Of a stretch of 64,000 nucleotides of DNA, positions 33,601 to 42,800 are shown in pieces (positions within the stretch are counted from its first letter, which is position 1; each line of letters begins with the position of its first letter). The translations under genes were made by a program, and so were the position numbers. Below the pieces are notes generated by a model, which ran no database searches, was not told where the DNA came from, and saw only the letters and a list, made by a program, of their open reading frames with translations. The DNA is from Pseudotabrizicola sp. (GTDB lineage Bacteria > Pseudomonadota > Alphaproteobacteria > Rhodobacterales > Rhodobacteraceae). The DNA lies in contig NZ_JAUSNR010000023.1 of assembly GCF_030656345.1 (NCBI RefSeq), positions 210,194 to 274,193 of the forward strand, read 5' to 3'.

Positions 33601-34094
33601 TCGAGCACAAGATGGACCTGAGTGCCACAGAGGCATTGTTTGCCGCCCTTGATGCCGCGCTGACCGACATGACGCCGGTGATGAACGACCTGGGCGAGTT
33701 GCTGACCACCTCGACAAAGGACCGCTTTCCGACCGGCACGGCTCCGGACGGCACGAAATGGGCACCCAAGTCGCAGACCACGCTGAACCGCTATGGCGCA
33801 AAGAAATCCAACCGGGTGGACAGCCGCCCGCTGTTTGGCCCGTCGGGCCTGCTGTCGCGGCTGATCTTTCATGAGGCGAGCGCCACCGAGGTCAGCTGGG
33901 GATCGAACCTGATCTATTCCGCCGTGATGCAGTTCGGCGCGGCCAAGGGGGCCTTTGGCACCATGTCCAACGGGGCGTCGATCCCCTGGGGCAATATCCC
34001 GGCGCGGCCCTTCATCGGCGTGTCGGCCACCGATGAGGCCAATATGACCGCCACACTTGAAGACTGGCTGTCGGGCGCGGTGGAGAAACCTTGA
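33597..34094 (+). CDS. Virion morphogenesis / tail completion protein (Mu gpG family)
   Basis: 165 aa from GTG 33597 (GTGA overlap). Phage_tail_S family: LGELLTTSTKDRFPTGTAPDGTKWAPKSQTTL in two parts, RPLFGPSGLLSRLIFHEA, and NIPARPFIGVSATDE. Joins head and tail. Ends the first late segment; a gap with the second dyad follows. Confidence 0.9.
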   Translation: MIEHKMDLSATEALFAALDAALTDMTPVMNDLGELLTTSTKDRFPTGTAPDGTKWAPKSQTTLNRYGAKKSNRVDSRPLFGPSGLLSRLIFHEASATEVSWGSNLIYSAVMQFGAAKGAFGTMSNGASIPWGNIPARPFIGVSATDEANMTATLEDWLSGAVEKP

Positions 34095-34153
34095 CCGGCG
34101 CGCGCTGCCAGGTCAGGCTGTAACGGCCCCCTGAAGAGCACAGGTCCGCGCCA

Positions 34154-34171
34154 CCCCGCACACCGTTGCGG
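34154..34171. promoter_or_regulatory. Predicted late-activator site, copy 2
   Basis: CCCCGCACACCGTTGCGG, identical to 23103-23120. It is 37 bases before the protease ATG at 34208, in one of the few real gaps of the late region. Position suggests a separately activated promoter for the protease, scaffold and capsid genes. Confidence 0.6.
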
Positions 34172-34207
34172 ATTATCCCCGCGCGGCTGATCCGCGATGG
34201 TGCGGAC

Positions 34208-35200
34208 ATGACCCCGCGCACACACACCTCCCTTTCGCCCGTTCTGATGGCGTCCGATCCGGCCTCCCAAGCGGCCCCGGAGTGGATCCACCTTCTGCCG
34301 ACGGCAAACGGCCCGATCCAGACCGATGACAATCGCGGTCCGTACCATGTCGAGGATGCGGATGCGATCATCGCGGCGAGCTTTGCCGACACCGACCGGC
34401 TGCCGATCGACCAGAACCATTCCACCGATCTGGCAGCCCCAAAGGGCCTGCCATCCCCGGCGAGTGGCTGGATCGTCGATATGCAGGCCCGCGCTGACGG
34501 CATCTGGGGCCGGGTCGAGTGGACCCGTGAGGGTGCCGCCATGGTCGCTGACCGTGCCTATCGCGCGATCAGCCCTGTGGTGCTGCATGACAAGGCCAAG
34601 ACGATCTTTGCCGTGCTGCGCGCCAGCCTTGTGAACCGTCCGAACTTCAAGGGGCTGACCGCCCTGAATTCACCCCAAGAGGAGACAACCATGGATAATA
34701 TCGCCGAGGCCCTTGGGCTGAAGGCAGGTGCCAGCGAAGAGGATATCCTTGCCGCTATCGCCTCGAGCAAGAACAAGAAGCCTGAAGGCGGTGCCGCCAT
34801 GCAGGCCTCGCTGCAGGCTGCCAACGATGCGGTGACCGCGCTGCAGGCGACTGTCACCGAGCAGGCCACGCAGATCAACGCCCTGACCGAAGGGTCCGCG
34901 CGCCGCGAGGCCGAGGCCTTTGTCGATCAGGCCATCGCCGACAAGCGCGCTGGCCTGAACGCCAGCACCCGCGCCCACTACGTCTCGATGCATATGGCGG
35001 ATGCGACGATGGCGAAGACCACCATCGAAAGCCTGCCAAAGCTCGGGCCGTCCGGCATGGGGGGCACCCCGCCCGCCGTCCTGAAGGAAGGCGAGATTTC
35101 CCTCAATGCCTCGCAGGTGGAAGCGGCAAAGCTCCTTGGCATTCCGACCAAGGACTACACCGCCCAGCTGAAGGCTGAAGCCGAGAAGGAGGCCAGCTGA
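34208..35200 (+). CDS. Prohead protease with scaffold domain (Mu gpI/Z)
   Basis: 330 aa. N-terminal Mu I-type protease: EWIHLLPTANGPIQTDDNRGPYHVED, then LPIDQNHSTDLAAPKGLPSPASGWI with the conserved His and Ser, and YRAISPVVLHD. C-terminal half is a helical scaffold rich in Ala/Glu (ALQATVTEQATQINAL). A strong internal SD and ATG at 34691 should also make the scaffold alone, as gene Z in Mu. ATG 34208 preferred to the TTG at 34166, which lies inside the dyad. Confidence 0.9.
   Translation: MTPRTHTSLSPVLMASDPASQAAPEWIHLLPTANGPIQTDDNRGPYHVEDADAIIAASFADTDRLPIDQNHSTDLAAPKGLPSPASGWIVDMQARADGIWGRVEWTREGAAMVADRAYRAISPVVLHDKAKTIFAVLRASLVNRPNFKGLTALNSPQEETTMDNIAEALGLKAGASEEDILAAIASSKNKKPEGGAAMQASLQAANDAVTALQATVTEQATQINALTEGSARREAEAFVDQAIADKRAGLNASTRAHYVSMHMADATMAKTTIESLPKLGPSGMGGTPPAVLKEGEISLNASQVEAAKLLGIPTKDYTAQLKAEAEKEAS
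34691..35200 (+). CDS. Nested scaffold protein start (Mu Z-like)
   Basis: In-frame internal gene inside the protease: ATG 34691 (MDNIAEALGLKAGAS) preceded by AAGAGGAG with a 6-base gap, the best ribosome site in the vicinity. Predicted 169 aa scaffold identical to the protease C-terminus. Mu I/Z and lambda C/Nu3 have the same nested arrangement. Confidence 0.72.
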   Translation: MDNIAEALGLKAGASEEDILAAIASSKNKKPEGGAAMQASLQAANDAVTALQATVTEQATQINALTEGSARREAEAFVDQAIADKRAGLNASTRAHYVSMHMADATMAKTTIESLPKLGPSGMGGTPPAVLKEGEISLNASQVEAAKLLGIPTKDYTAQLKAEAEKEAS

Positions 35201-35634
35201 TGGTTGCTCTGACCAAAGATCGCAACACCCCGCAATCAGCGGGCGACCTGCGCGAAGGCCCGGTGGCCGCGTCGCAGCTGATCTTCGCGGGCAGCCTGGT
35301 CTGCCGCAATGCCGCTGGCTTTCTGGTCAAGGGTGTCACCGCCCTGAACCTGACCGGCGTTGGCCGCGCTGAGCATCAGATGGACAATTCCGCCGGTGGG
35401 GCGGGCGACGTCCAGTTGCGCTACCGCCCCGGGATCTTCCGCTTCGCCAACTCGGCAGCGGGCGAACTGATCACCATCGCCGATATCGGCAAGGCCTGCT
35501 TCGTGGTGGATGACCAGACGGTCGCCCGCACGAACGGCACCGGCACGCGGTCCAAAGCCGGGGTGATCGACGCTGTCGATGATCAGGGCGTCTGGGTCCG
35601 CATGGATGAAGCTCTGGCGCGCGTCGCCTCGTAA
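35200..35634 (+). CDS. DUF2190-like capsid-associated protein
   Basis: 144 aa beta-rich small capsid protein: MVALTKDRNTPQSAGDLREGPVAAS, AGSLVCRNAAGFLVKG, VFVVDDQTVA-like CFVVDDQTVARTNGT and GVWVRMDE. Placement between scaffold and major capsid matches the decoration/cement proteins of Mu-like siphophages. Shares one base with the protease stop. Confidence 0.78.
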   Translation: MVALTKDRNTPQSAGDLREGPVAASQLIFAGSLVCRNAAGFLVKGVTALNLTGVGRAEHQMDNSAGGAGDVQLRYRPGIFRFANSAAGELITIADIGKACFVVDDQTVARTNGTGTRSKAGVIDAVDDQGVWVRMDEALARVAS

Positions 35635-35645
35635 GGAAACCAGAC

Positions 35646-36539
35646 ATGCTTGTGAATGCATCCAACCTCGACTCGCTGCGCGTCGGCTTTTCTGCGGCCT
35701 TCTCAAACGGAATGGGTCAGGCACCCTCGCAGTTCGAGCGGGTGGCCACGATCATCCGCGCGACGCAGAAAGAACAGAAATACGGCTGGCTCGGCAAGAT
35801 CCCGAACGTGCGCGAATGGATCGGTGCCCGGGCCGTCCAGAACCTGATGCAGCATGACTATGCCATCAAGGAAAAGCCGTTCGAACTGACCATCGGCGTC
35901 GACAAGGACGATATCGAGACAGACAACCTCGGGATCTACACGCCCATGTTCACCGAGATGGGCATGTCGTCCGGCTCCAAGAAGGACATGCTGGTCTTTG
36001 AGCTGCTGAAGGCAGGCTTCACCACCGAATGCTACGACGGCCAGAACTTCTTTGACACCGACCATCCGGTTCTGGACGCGGACGGCGACGAGATCACGGT
36101 GGCCAACACCGATGGGGGCGCGGGCACCCCGTGGTTCCTTCTGGACATGAGCCGCGCCCTGCGCCCGATCATCTTGCAGGTCCGCAAGGAGTTCGAGTTC
36201 ACGGCGATGACCGAGCCGACGTCGCCGAATGTCTTCATGAACAAGGAATTCATCTACGGCACCGATGCCCGCATGAACGTGGGCTTTGGCTTCTGGCAGA
36301 TGGCATGGGGATCACGGCAGACCCTGAATGCGGCGAACTATGCGAATGCCCGGGCGTCGCTGATGGAGATGAAGGGCGACTATGGCCGCCCGCTTGGCAT
36401 CAACCCGCGCGTGCTGGTTGTGCCGCCCCGGCTCGAGTCGGCCGCGCTGAAGATCGTGAACAACGAGCTTGGTGCCAATGGCGAGACCAACGAGTGGAAA
36501 GGCACCGCCGAAGTGCTGGTCGCCCCTTGGCTGGCCTGA
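35646..36539 (+). CDS. Major capsid protein (Mu gpT family)
   Basis: 297 aa. Mu-like major head subunit, HK97 fold: SLRVGFSAAFSNGMGQAPSQF, WLGKIPNVREWIG, FELTIGVDKDDIETDNLGIY, FFDTDHPVLD and INPRVLVVPPRLE. Length is typical for gpT. AAGGAAAC precedes the ATG by a few bases. Confidence 0.94.
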   Translation: MLVNASNLDSLRVGFSAAFSNGMGQAPSQFERVATIIRATQKEQKYGWLGKIPNVREWIGARAVQNLMQHDYAIKEKPFELTIGVDKDDIETDNLGIYTPMFTEMGMSSGSKKDMLVFELLKAGFTTECYDGQNFFDTDHPVLDADGDEITVANTDGGAGTPWFLLDMSRALRPIILQVRKEFEFTAMTEPTSPNVFMNKEFIYGTDARMNVGFGFWQMAWGSRQTLNAANYANARASLMEMKGDYGRPLGINPRVLVVPPRLESAALKIVNNELGANGETNEWKGTAEVLVAPWLA

Positions 36540-36563
36540 CCGATCTCTGACCGCGCAGGCGGT

Positions 36564-36607
36564 CAGGTGATCCAGAGGGGGTGCGTGTCGCCCCCTCCCA
36601 TCACCTG
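36564..36607 (+). terminator. Hairpin after major capsid gene
   Basis: CAGGTGAT (36564-36571) pairs with ATCACCTG (36600-36607), with an inner GGGGG/CCCCC stem. No U-tract follows, so it is more likely a transcript-stabilising or attenuating hairpin that keeps capsid mRNA abundant than a full terminator. Confidence 0.6.
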
Positions 36608-36623
36608 ACAGGAGCCCCACCCG

Positions 36624-37205
36624 ATGGCCAAGCGAACCACATCCACACCCAAGCCGAAGGCTGTTGCGCCCGCGACAGCTGTTGTCCCCGCGCCGGATGC
36701 GCTGGTGACCCAACCCGAGATCGGGGAGTCCGCTGAGCCGCAAGGCCTGGCAAGCGACCCGACGCCGCCCGCGCTGGGGAACGAGGGGCTGGCAGCTGAG
36801 GCGGGGGAGGGGCAACCCTCCCTCGCCGACTCCCAAACCCCGAAGATCCCCGAGGATGGCGTGACGCTCTCGGATGCCATCCGCGCCGGCATCGAGCATG
36901 CAGGCAGTGTGGCTTCAATATCTGCGGTTTCTCTGGAGGGTCTGGATATCCCGTTCGACTATCAACGGCAGGTTCTCAAGGGCAAGGAGGACATTTCCTT
37001 CGTTGGAGTGCGCGGTGCCAATGTGGTCTTGCCGCTTTCCACTTCGCTGGTCGTGACCGGCCCGAAGAAGGGCCGCTGGCGCATTGGCCGCAAGTTCGGG
37101 CCGGAGCCGGTCACGCTGCCGGTGGCCGAGCTGACCGAAGATGAGCTGCAGGCGCTGGCTGATGACAAGGCTCTGAACGTCACCGCCGTCACCCCGCCCT
37201 ACTGA
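36624..37205 (+). CDS. HI1506/Mu gp35-like protein
   Basis: 193 aa. The N-terminal 75 residues are Pro/Ala-rich and low complexity. The C-terminal half carries the family signature KKGRWRIGRKFGPEPVTLPVAELTEDELQAL (in parts). Located just after the capsid gene as in Mu. Probably a head-tail joining component; role not established. Confidence 0.8.
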   Translation: MAKRTTSTPKPKAVAPATAVVPAPDALVTQPEIGESAEPQGLASDPTPPALGNEGLAAEAGEGQPSLADSQTPKIPEDGVTLSDAIRAGIEHAGSVASISAVSLEGLDIPFDYQRQVLKGKEDISFVGVRGANVVLPLSTSLVVTGPKKGRWRIGRKFGPEPVTLPVAELTEDELQALADDKALNVTAVTPPY

Positions 37206-37218
37206 CCCCGAGGACCGC

Positions 37219-37650
37219 ATGCCCGCCTATACCGACCTTGCCCGTTTGACCGAGCGCTTTGGCGCGGACATGCTGATCCGCGCCACCGATCGATCGGATG
37301 CGCCGACCGGCACGATCGACGCGTCGGTCGTCGAGAAGGCCTGCGCCGATGCGGCGGCGCTGATCGACGGCTATCTGGCGGCACGCTATGCGCTGCCACT
37401 GGCCGAGGTGCCGCCGCTGGTTTCGGCGCTGGCCGAGGATATCGCGATCTACCGGCTGCACCCCTACGGCACAGACGACAAGATCAAGGCCGACCATGAC
37501 GCGGCAATGCGGGCCTTGCGCGATATCAGCAGCGGCGCGATCCGGCTGGCTGTGGCGGGCAACGAGCCTGCCACCACCGGCGGCACGGGTGCAATGTTCA
37601 CAGACCGCGAGCGGCCGTTGACGGAAGCCAGCATGAAGGGGTTCATCTGA
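37219..37650 (+). CDS. DUF1320 protein (Mu gp36)
   Basis: 143 aa. DUF1320 features: YTDLARLTERFGADMLIRATDR, DAAALIDGYLAARYALPL and ALAEDIAIYRLHP. Head-completion/connector-type protein (gp6-like fold). Shares one base with the next gene. Confidence 0.9.
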   Translation: MPAYTDLARLTERFGADMLIRATDRSDAPTGTIDASVVEKACADAAALIDGYLAARYALPLAEVPPLVSALAEDIAIYRLHPYGTDDKIKADHDAAMRALRDISSGAIRLAVAGNEPATTGGTGAMFTDRERPLTEASMKGFI

Positions 37651-38078
37651 TGCTGACCGATGCGGTTGCCACGCGGCTGAAGGATCTGGAGGTCATCGAC
37701 CGGGTCGAGGATGCGCTGCAGCTGCAGGCGCTGGTCGAGTCGGGCCAGCTGCCCGCCGCTGGCGTCTCGGCCTTTGTCGTGCCGCTGGGGCTGCGCGGCG
37801 GGCAGGTGCGCAGTGCCACGGCCCCGTTCATTCAGGACACTGAAGAGACGCTGGCGGTGGTGCTTGCGCTGCGCGCCCTGACCGCGCTGGACGCCCGCGC
37901 CAAGACGTCGCTGACCGGCCTGATCACTGCCGTCATTGACGTGATCGCGGGCTGGGAGCCGGAGGGGCAGCCCGACACTTTCCGGCTGGGCCGCGCCTTT
38001 CTGATCAGCATCCAGAAGGGTGTCCTGCTCTACCAGATCGAATTTTCGCTTTCATCCAGTCTGAGGATCACCCCTTGA
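37650..38078 (+). CDS. Mu gp37-like tail terminator protein
   Basis: 142 aa. Pattern LTDAVATRLKDLEVIDRVEDALQLQALVESG, SAFVVPLGLRGG, FIQDTEETLAVVLALR and LFLISIQ-like AFLISIQKGVLLYQIEFSL fits the gp37/DUF1834 family. Caps the tail tube and joins it to the head. Confidence 0.82.
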   Translation: MLTDAVATRLKDLEVIDRVEDALQLQALVESGQLPAAGVSAFVVPLGLRGGQVRSATAPFIQDTEETLAVVLALRALTALDARAKTSLTGLITAVIDVIAGWEPEGQPDTFRLGRAFLISIQKGVLLYQIEFSLSSSLRITP

Positions 38079-38245
38079 AAAAACCTGTCCCTGCCGCCGC
38101 GCCCGCCCCTGCACCCGCGCACCCGCTGCCGCAATCGGGCGGGGCCTATCGCCTTGAGAACGGCGTTTTAAGCCGCGATGAAACCACCCTTTCAACACAG
38201 GTCACCGCGCCAGCCGGCCGGGCCGCTGACACGGACGAGGACTGA
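38075..38245 (+). CDS. Small Pro/Ala-rich phage protein
   Basis: 56 aa from TTG 38075, which overlaps the previous stop (TTGA). Low-complexity AAAPAPAPAHPLPQSGGAYRL, then ENGVLSRDET. Ends 2 bases before the tail tube gene ATG. The GGAYR(x)-N-G-x-L pattern is common in a short protein at this place in Rhodobacterial phages. Fills what would otherwise be a gap in a gapless operon. Confidence 0.6.
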   Translation: MKKPVPAAAPAPAPAHPLPQSGGAYRLENGVLSRDETTLSTQVTAPAGRAADTDED

Positions 38246-38247
38246 AC

Positions 38248-39183
38248 ATGGCGCAGAAGTACTGGAAGAAGAAAGTCCTGCTGGTCAAAACCGAAGTGAC
38301 CTATGGCACCGACCCGGTGCCGACCGGCGCGGATAATGCAGTGCTGGCCTTGCAGGTGACGCTGTCGCCGATGGAAGGTCAGGATGTGGCGCGCGAGCTG
38401 GAGCGTGCGGCCTTTGGTGCGGATGGCACCATCCCGTCCGATCTGCATGCGAAAATCCGGTTCCGGGTGGAGCTGGCACCGTCTGGTACTGCCGGGACCG
38501 CGCCGGCCTGGGGGCCGCTGTTGCGGGCCTGTGGCTGTGCGCAGGTGATCGAGGCTGGGGTGGCCGTCACCTACAACCCGATCAGCGACGATCCGGAATC
38601 GGTCACGATGCATTTCCACTATGATGGCATCCGGCACCGCCTGCGCGGCGCGCGGGGCACCGTCAAGATGATGATCGAGGCGTCGGGCCTGCCCTATCTC
38701 GAGTTCGAGTTCTGGGGCCTGTTCGAACCCGCAACCGATGTTGTAAACCCTGTGGCCACCCTGTCCGCCTTCCGCGATCCGCTGGTGGCGAATATGGCCA
38801 ATACGCCGGTGTTCACCATCGACGGTGTGGCCATGGTGCTGCGCAGCTTCAGCTTCGATACCGGTGCAACGGTCGAGCCGCGCTTCCTGATCGGCAGTGA
38901 AGCCATCCTGATCACCGGGCGCGAAGAGAAGATCGAAGCCCGGGTCGAGGCCCGCGCCATGTCGGTCTTCAACCCCTACACCCGCGCACGGGACGCCGCC
39001 AAAATGCCGATCGTGCTGCAGCACGGGGTGACGGCTGGCAACCGCGCTACCCTCAATGTCCCGCTTGCGCAGATCCAGCGCCCGGCGGGCATCGAGCAAC
39101 AACAGAACATTGCCGAATGGCCGCTGAACTTCGTGCCGCAGATGACCACCGGCAACGACCAGTGGACGCTCGCGCTGACCTGA
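38248..39183 (+). CDS. Major tail tube protein
   Basis: 311 aa. Siphovirus tube subunit: KKVLLVKTEVTYGTDPVPTGADNAVL, LSPMEGQDVARELERAAFG, MHFHYDGIRHRLRGARGTVKM and WPLNFVPQMTTGNDQWTLAL. Its presence, with no sheath gene anywhere, shows a flexible non-contractile tail. Monocistronic gaps on both sides are short. Confidence 0.87.
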   Translation: MAQKYWKKKVLLVKTEVTYGTDPVPTGADNAVLALQVTLSPMEGQDVARELERAAFGADGTIPSDLHAKIRFRVELAPSGTAGTAPAWGPLLRACGCAQVIEAGVAVTYNPISDDPESVTMHFHYDGIRHRLRGARGTVKMMIEASGLPYLEFEFWGLFEPATDVVNPVATLSAFRDPLVANMANTPVFTIDGVAMVLRSFSFDTGATVEPRFLIGSEAILITGREEKIEARVEARAMSVFNPYTRARDAAKMPIVLQHGVTAGNRATLNVPLAQIQRPAGIEQQQNIAEWPLNFVPQMTTGNDQWTLALT

Positions 39184-39220
39184 TCCCCCCACCTGATCCC
39201 CATTTTGAAAGGCCCTCCCC

Positions 39221-39577
39221 ATGCTGAAGATTGCCAAGAACCCCGAGTGGACCCACCAGATCGACATCTCTGTGCCCGTCGACGGCGGCTTTGAAACCCA
39301 CACCTGCCGCGCCCGCTACCGGGTTCTGGACCCCGCCGCCATCGATCCGACCGATGCAGCCAATCCCGAGACGCTGTTGCGGGCGGTTGTGGTGCGGGTC
39401 GAGGATCTGGCGGATGAGGCGGGCCAGCCGCTGGACTGGAACGACGCGGTTCGCGACGCGGTATTCGCCATGCCATTCGTGCAGTCCGGGCTGATCAAGG
39501 GCTACTACCGTTCGGTCGCGGGCGCACGTGAGGGAAACTCCGATGGATTGGGCGTGCTTGGGCGAAGAGTGAACTAG
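39221..39577 (+). CDS. Tail assembly chaperone, gpG-like (frame 0 product)
   Basis: 118 aa, in the lambda G position between tube and tape measure. It ends at TAG 39575. A slippery heptamer G GGA AAC at 39532-39538 lies 12 codons before the stop, so part of the ribosomes should shift -1 and make the longer G-T-like fusion. Chaperones of this kind coat the tape measure during tail assembly. Confidence 0.8.
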   Translation: MLKIAKNPEWTHQIDISVPVDGGFETHTCRARYRVLDPAAIDPTDAANPETLLRAVVVRVEDLADEAGQPLDWNDAVRDAVFAMPFVQSGLIKGYYRSVAGAREGNSDGLGVLGRRVN

Positions 39578-39885
39578 GCGATGCACCGGCCCAGCGGACG
39601 GAGCTGGAAGAGGAAGCTCTGGCCCTCGGCATCGATCCGGACAGCCTGCCCGACCGCGATGATGGCAATGGCATCTGGCCCGAGCACATGGCGGCCGTGG
39701 ACGCGTTTCTCGCGGTGGACAGCCAGTGGCGGCAATCACCGAAGGGGCGGTTTCTGGGACTGGATTACACGGCTGTGCGCGCCGGGCTTGATCTGGCCGG
39801 AATCGAGGTAACGCCCGACCTGTGGTCGGACGTTCAGCTGATTGAAGCGGGTGCCCGCCGGGCGCTGAACGGGGACGACGAATGA
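39221..39885 (+). CDS. Tail assembly chaperone gpGT-like, -1 frameshift product
   Basis: After slippage at GGGAAAC (39532-39538), reading resumes at C39538 in the -1 frame: LRWIGRAWAKSELGDAPAQ..., open without stops to TGA 39883-39885. Product about 221 aa. The downstream part contains LGIDPDSLPDRDDGNG, FLAVDSQWRQSPKGRFLGLDY and VQLIEAGARRALNG, and its stop overlaps the tape measure ATG. Lambda uses GGGAAAG for the same purpose. Confidence 0.82.
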
Positions 39886-42800
39886 CACTGCGGGTCCAGG
39901 GCACGATCTCGATCAACGGCGCGCAGGCCAAGGCGGAAGCCAAGGCCGTCGCGGGCGAGTTGCGCAAGGTCGGGGCCGATGCCACCGGCATGGGTCAGGG
40001 TGCGCGTGAGGCCGGTTCCGGGGTGCGGGTGCTTGGCACCGGGTCCAAGGCGGCGGCGGCAGATCTTCGCGCTCTGGCGGCGGCAGAGAAGCAGGCGGCG
40101 GCGGATGCGGCCAATGTGGGGGCCAGCCACAGCGCCGGCGCGGCTGGCGTCGCTTCCCTGACCGAGCAGGTCAACGAGCTGGGCACCGCGTCAAACATGG
40201 TGGCGGGTTCCCTCGATGCGGCCTCTGGTGCCGGGGCGGAAATGGCTGCCATCGCGCAGATGGTGCGCGCGTCCATTCACCCGGTCGTAGAGGAATATCA
40301 CGCCCTGCAGTCGGCGTTGCAGCAGGTTGTGGCCTATGAACAGATCGGCGCGATCTCGATGCGTGAGGCCTCTTTGGTCCATGACAGAGTTGCGCGGGGT
40401 CTGACCGAACTGACCGCCCGGATGGAAGCCGCAGGGATCAGCATTGACGGCACCACGGTGGCGATGCGGCGTCAGGACACCACGGTCCAGCAGCTGATCA
40501 ACCGGACCACCGGCATGAAAAGCGCGTCCGAAGGGGCCATTGCCGATCATCTGCGCCACGGTCAGGCGCTGGATGACCTGCGCGCGAGGTACAACCCGCT
40601 GTTCGCGGTCACGCGCCAGTACGAACTGGAATTGCGCGACATTGCCGAAGCCGAGCGTCTGGGCGCGATCTCGACCGCCGAGGCCGCTACGGCGCGCGAA
40701 CGGGCAGGCCGCGCCCTGATTGCGATGCCGGGCCAGCTCGGGCAGGTCGGGGCCTCGTCGCGCACTGCCGCTGCCTATGTCGGCAACCTCGGCTTCCAGC
40801 TGAATGACATCGGCATGATGATGTCGATGGGCCAGTCACCGTTCATGCTGATGATGCAGCAAGGCCCGCAGGTCGTGCAGGTGTTTGACCAGATGCGCTC
40901 GGCGGGCATGAAGATCGGGCCAGCCTTCGCACAGGCTTTCACCACGATGCTCAGCCCCGCCAATCTGGCCACGCTCGCGGTCATCGGCATGGGCGCGGCT
41001 GCCGTTCAATGGATGACGGCGGGCAGAGCCGAGGCAAAGTCCATGGCGGATGCGATGGGCGACCTGTCGTCTCAGGTCGGGGTCTATCAGAGCGCTGCCC
41101 GCGAGGCAGAAAGTTCCACGTCCGATCTCGAAAAGCGCTTCGGGACAGCCTCGAAAGAGGCGCGGACGCTTCTGCTTGAGCTGAAGCGACTTGAGGGGGC
41201 GCGCGCCCTGCGGGCATCCGGCCTCGCGTTCGGCTCTGTTAAGGGTGACTTGGGTCTGTCGCTGGGAGGGGCGGCAAGTGGATTTGGCGCAGATCTGAAG
41301 ATCATCGCCCAGACCTTCGGGCTGGATATGAAAGTTGCCCTGGAGCGCGACGCGACGGCAGCTGTCCGAAATGCCATGCAGGAGTTCAATCGCTCCCAGT
41401 TCGTCATCGATCCAAATGACCGGCTGACGCGCATGAGCGCCGCCATGACCAGTCTGGTGGAACAGACACGGCAGGCCGTCGATCTCGACGGAAAGCGGAC
41501 CGAAGCTGAAGAAGAGCTGCTGGCGATACTGGTCGAACAGAACCTTGCGCTGCTGGAACAAACGGCGTTGCGCAACGAGGACAACGGTCGCTTCCCGGGC
41601 TTCCGGGCGGCGCAGGAGGCGCTTGACTATCGCCTTCAGGAGGAAATCGCGATCCGGGCGTCTGTCGCTGCAGGCCGCGAGATGATCGCGACGCTTCAGG
41701 CCGAGGGTCGCGCGCGATCTTTGGTTGCGATGTTCGGTCGGGACTCAGAGCTTGCCGCCCAAAGCCGTCTAGCGGTGGAACGCGGGCTGGTCGCAGCGCA
41801 GCTGCAGTCCGAAGGCATCGTTGGCGCTGTCGCAGCTCAGGTGCTTGCCGCCTGGGACAACGCGAAGGGCTTCAAGGTCGAAACCGCTGCCTTTGCCGAT
41901 CTCTTGGCCCGGGCGCATGACTCGGTGGTCGCGTTGGCAGCTTCGGCACCGGGCGGCGGCTGGCTGTCCGGCGCGATTGATGATGCAGCCAAACTGGCCA
42001 TCACGCTTTACGATGCGGCCGTGCAGGTGAACAACCTGCGCGGTATTCAGCAGCGTCTGGCGGCGGAAGGGAAAGTTTCGAGTGGTCGTGGCGGCGACCC
42101 GCGCACCTCGAACCAGCAGGGCTACGGCGAGTTCAAGTACACCGGTCCTGCGCTGGATGTGAACAACAACATCATTCCGAAAAAAGACCGGGGCGGTGCT
42201 GGCGGTGACGCCGCCGCCAAGGAGGCGAAGAAAGAGCGCGATGCGGTCCTTGACCTGATCAAGACCCTCGAGCGCGAGATCGAGCTGGAACGTGAGCTGG
42301 ACCCGGTCAAGCGCCAGATGATCCAGTACCGCGAACAGATGACCGCCGCCACGCAAGCAGAGCGCGACAAGGTCGAAGAGCTGATCATCCAGCGTGAGCG
42401 CGAGAAGGCAGCGACCGAAAGTCTGAAGTGGGCGCAGGAACAGACCGGCGATGCGCTGGTCGATGCGCTGATGGGCGGGGCGGATGCGGGCGAGCGCCTG
42501 ATCGAGACGCTGAAGCGCGCCGCCCTTCAGGCGCTGCTCTTGGGCAATGGTCCGCTGGCAGGCTTGTTCGGAGGCGGGTTGTTCGGCGGTGGGTTGTTCG
42601 GGGGCGGCGGGGCTGGCGGTCTGGGCAGCCTGCTCGGCGGCGGTGATCTTTTCGCGAACATCGGCGGGCTGGCTGGAGGCGGCATGGTCTACGGTGCCGG
42701 TGGCCCGACGGATGACAAGGTGCCGCGCTGGCTGTCGCCGGGTGAATTCGTCGTCAACGCCCGCGCGACGCGCCGTCACCGCACCATGCTCGAGGGGCTG

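Noticed and set aside
39688..39885. Independent 65-aa gene after the tail chaperone
   Set aside because: The frame is open back to the slippery heptamer and matches the -1 frameshift extension, so it is not treated as a separate gene.
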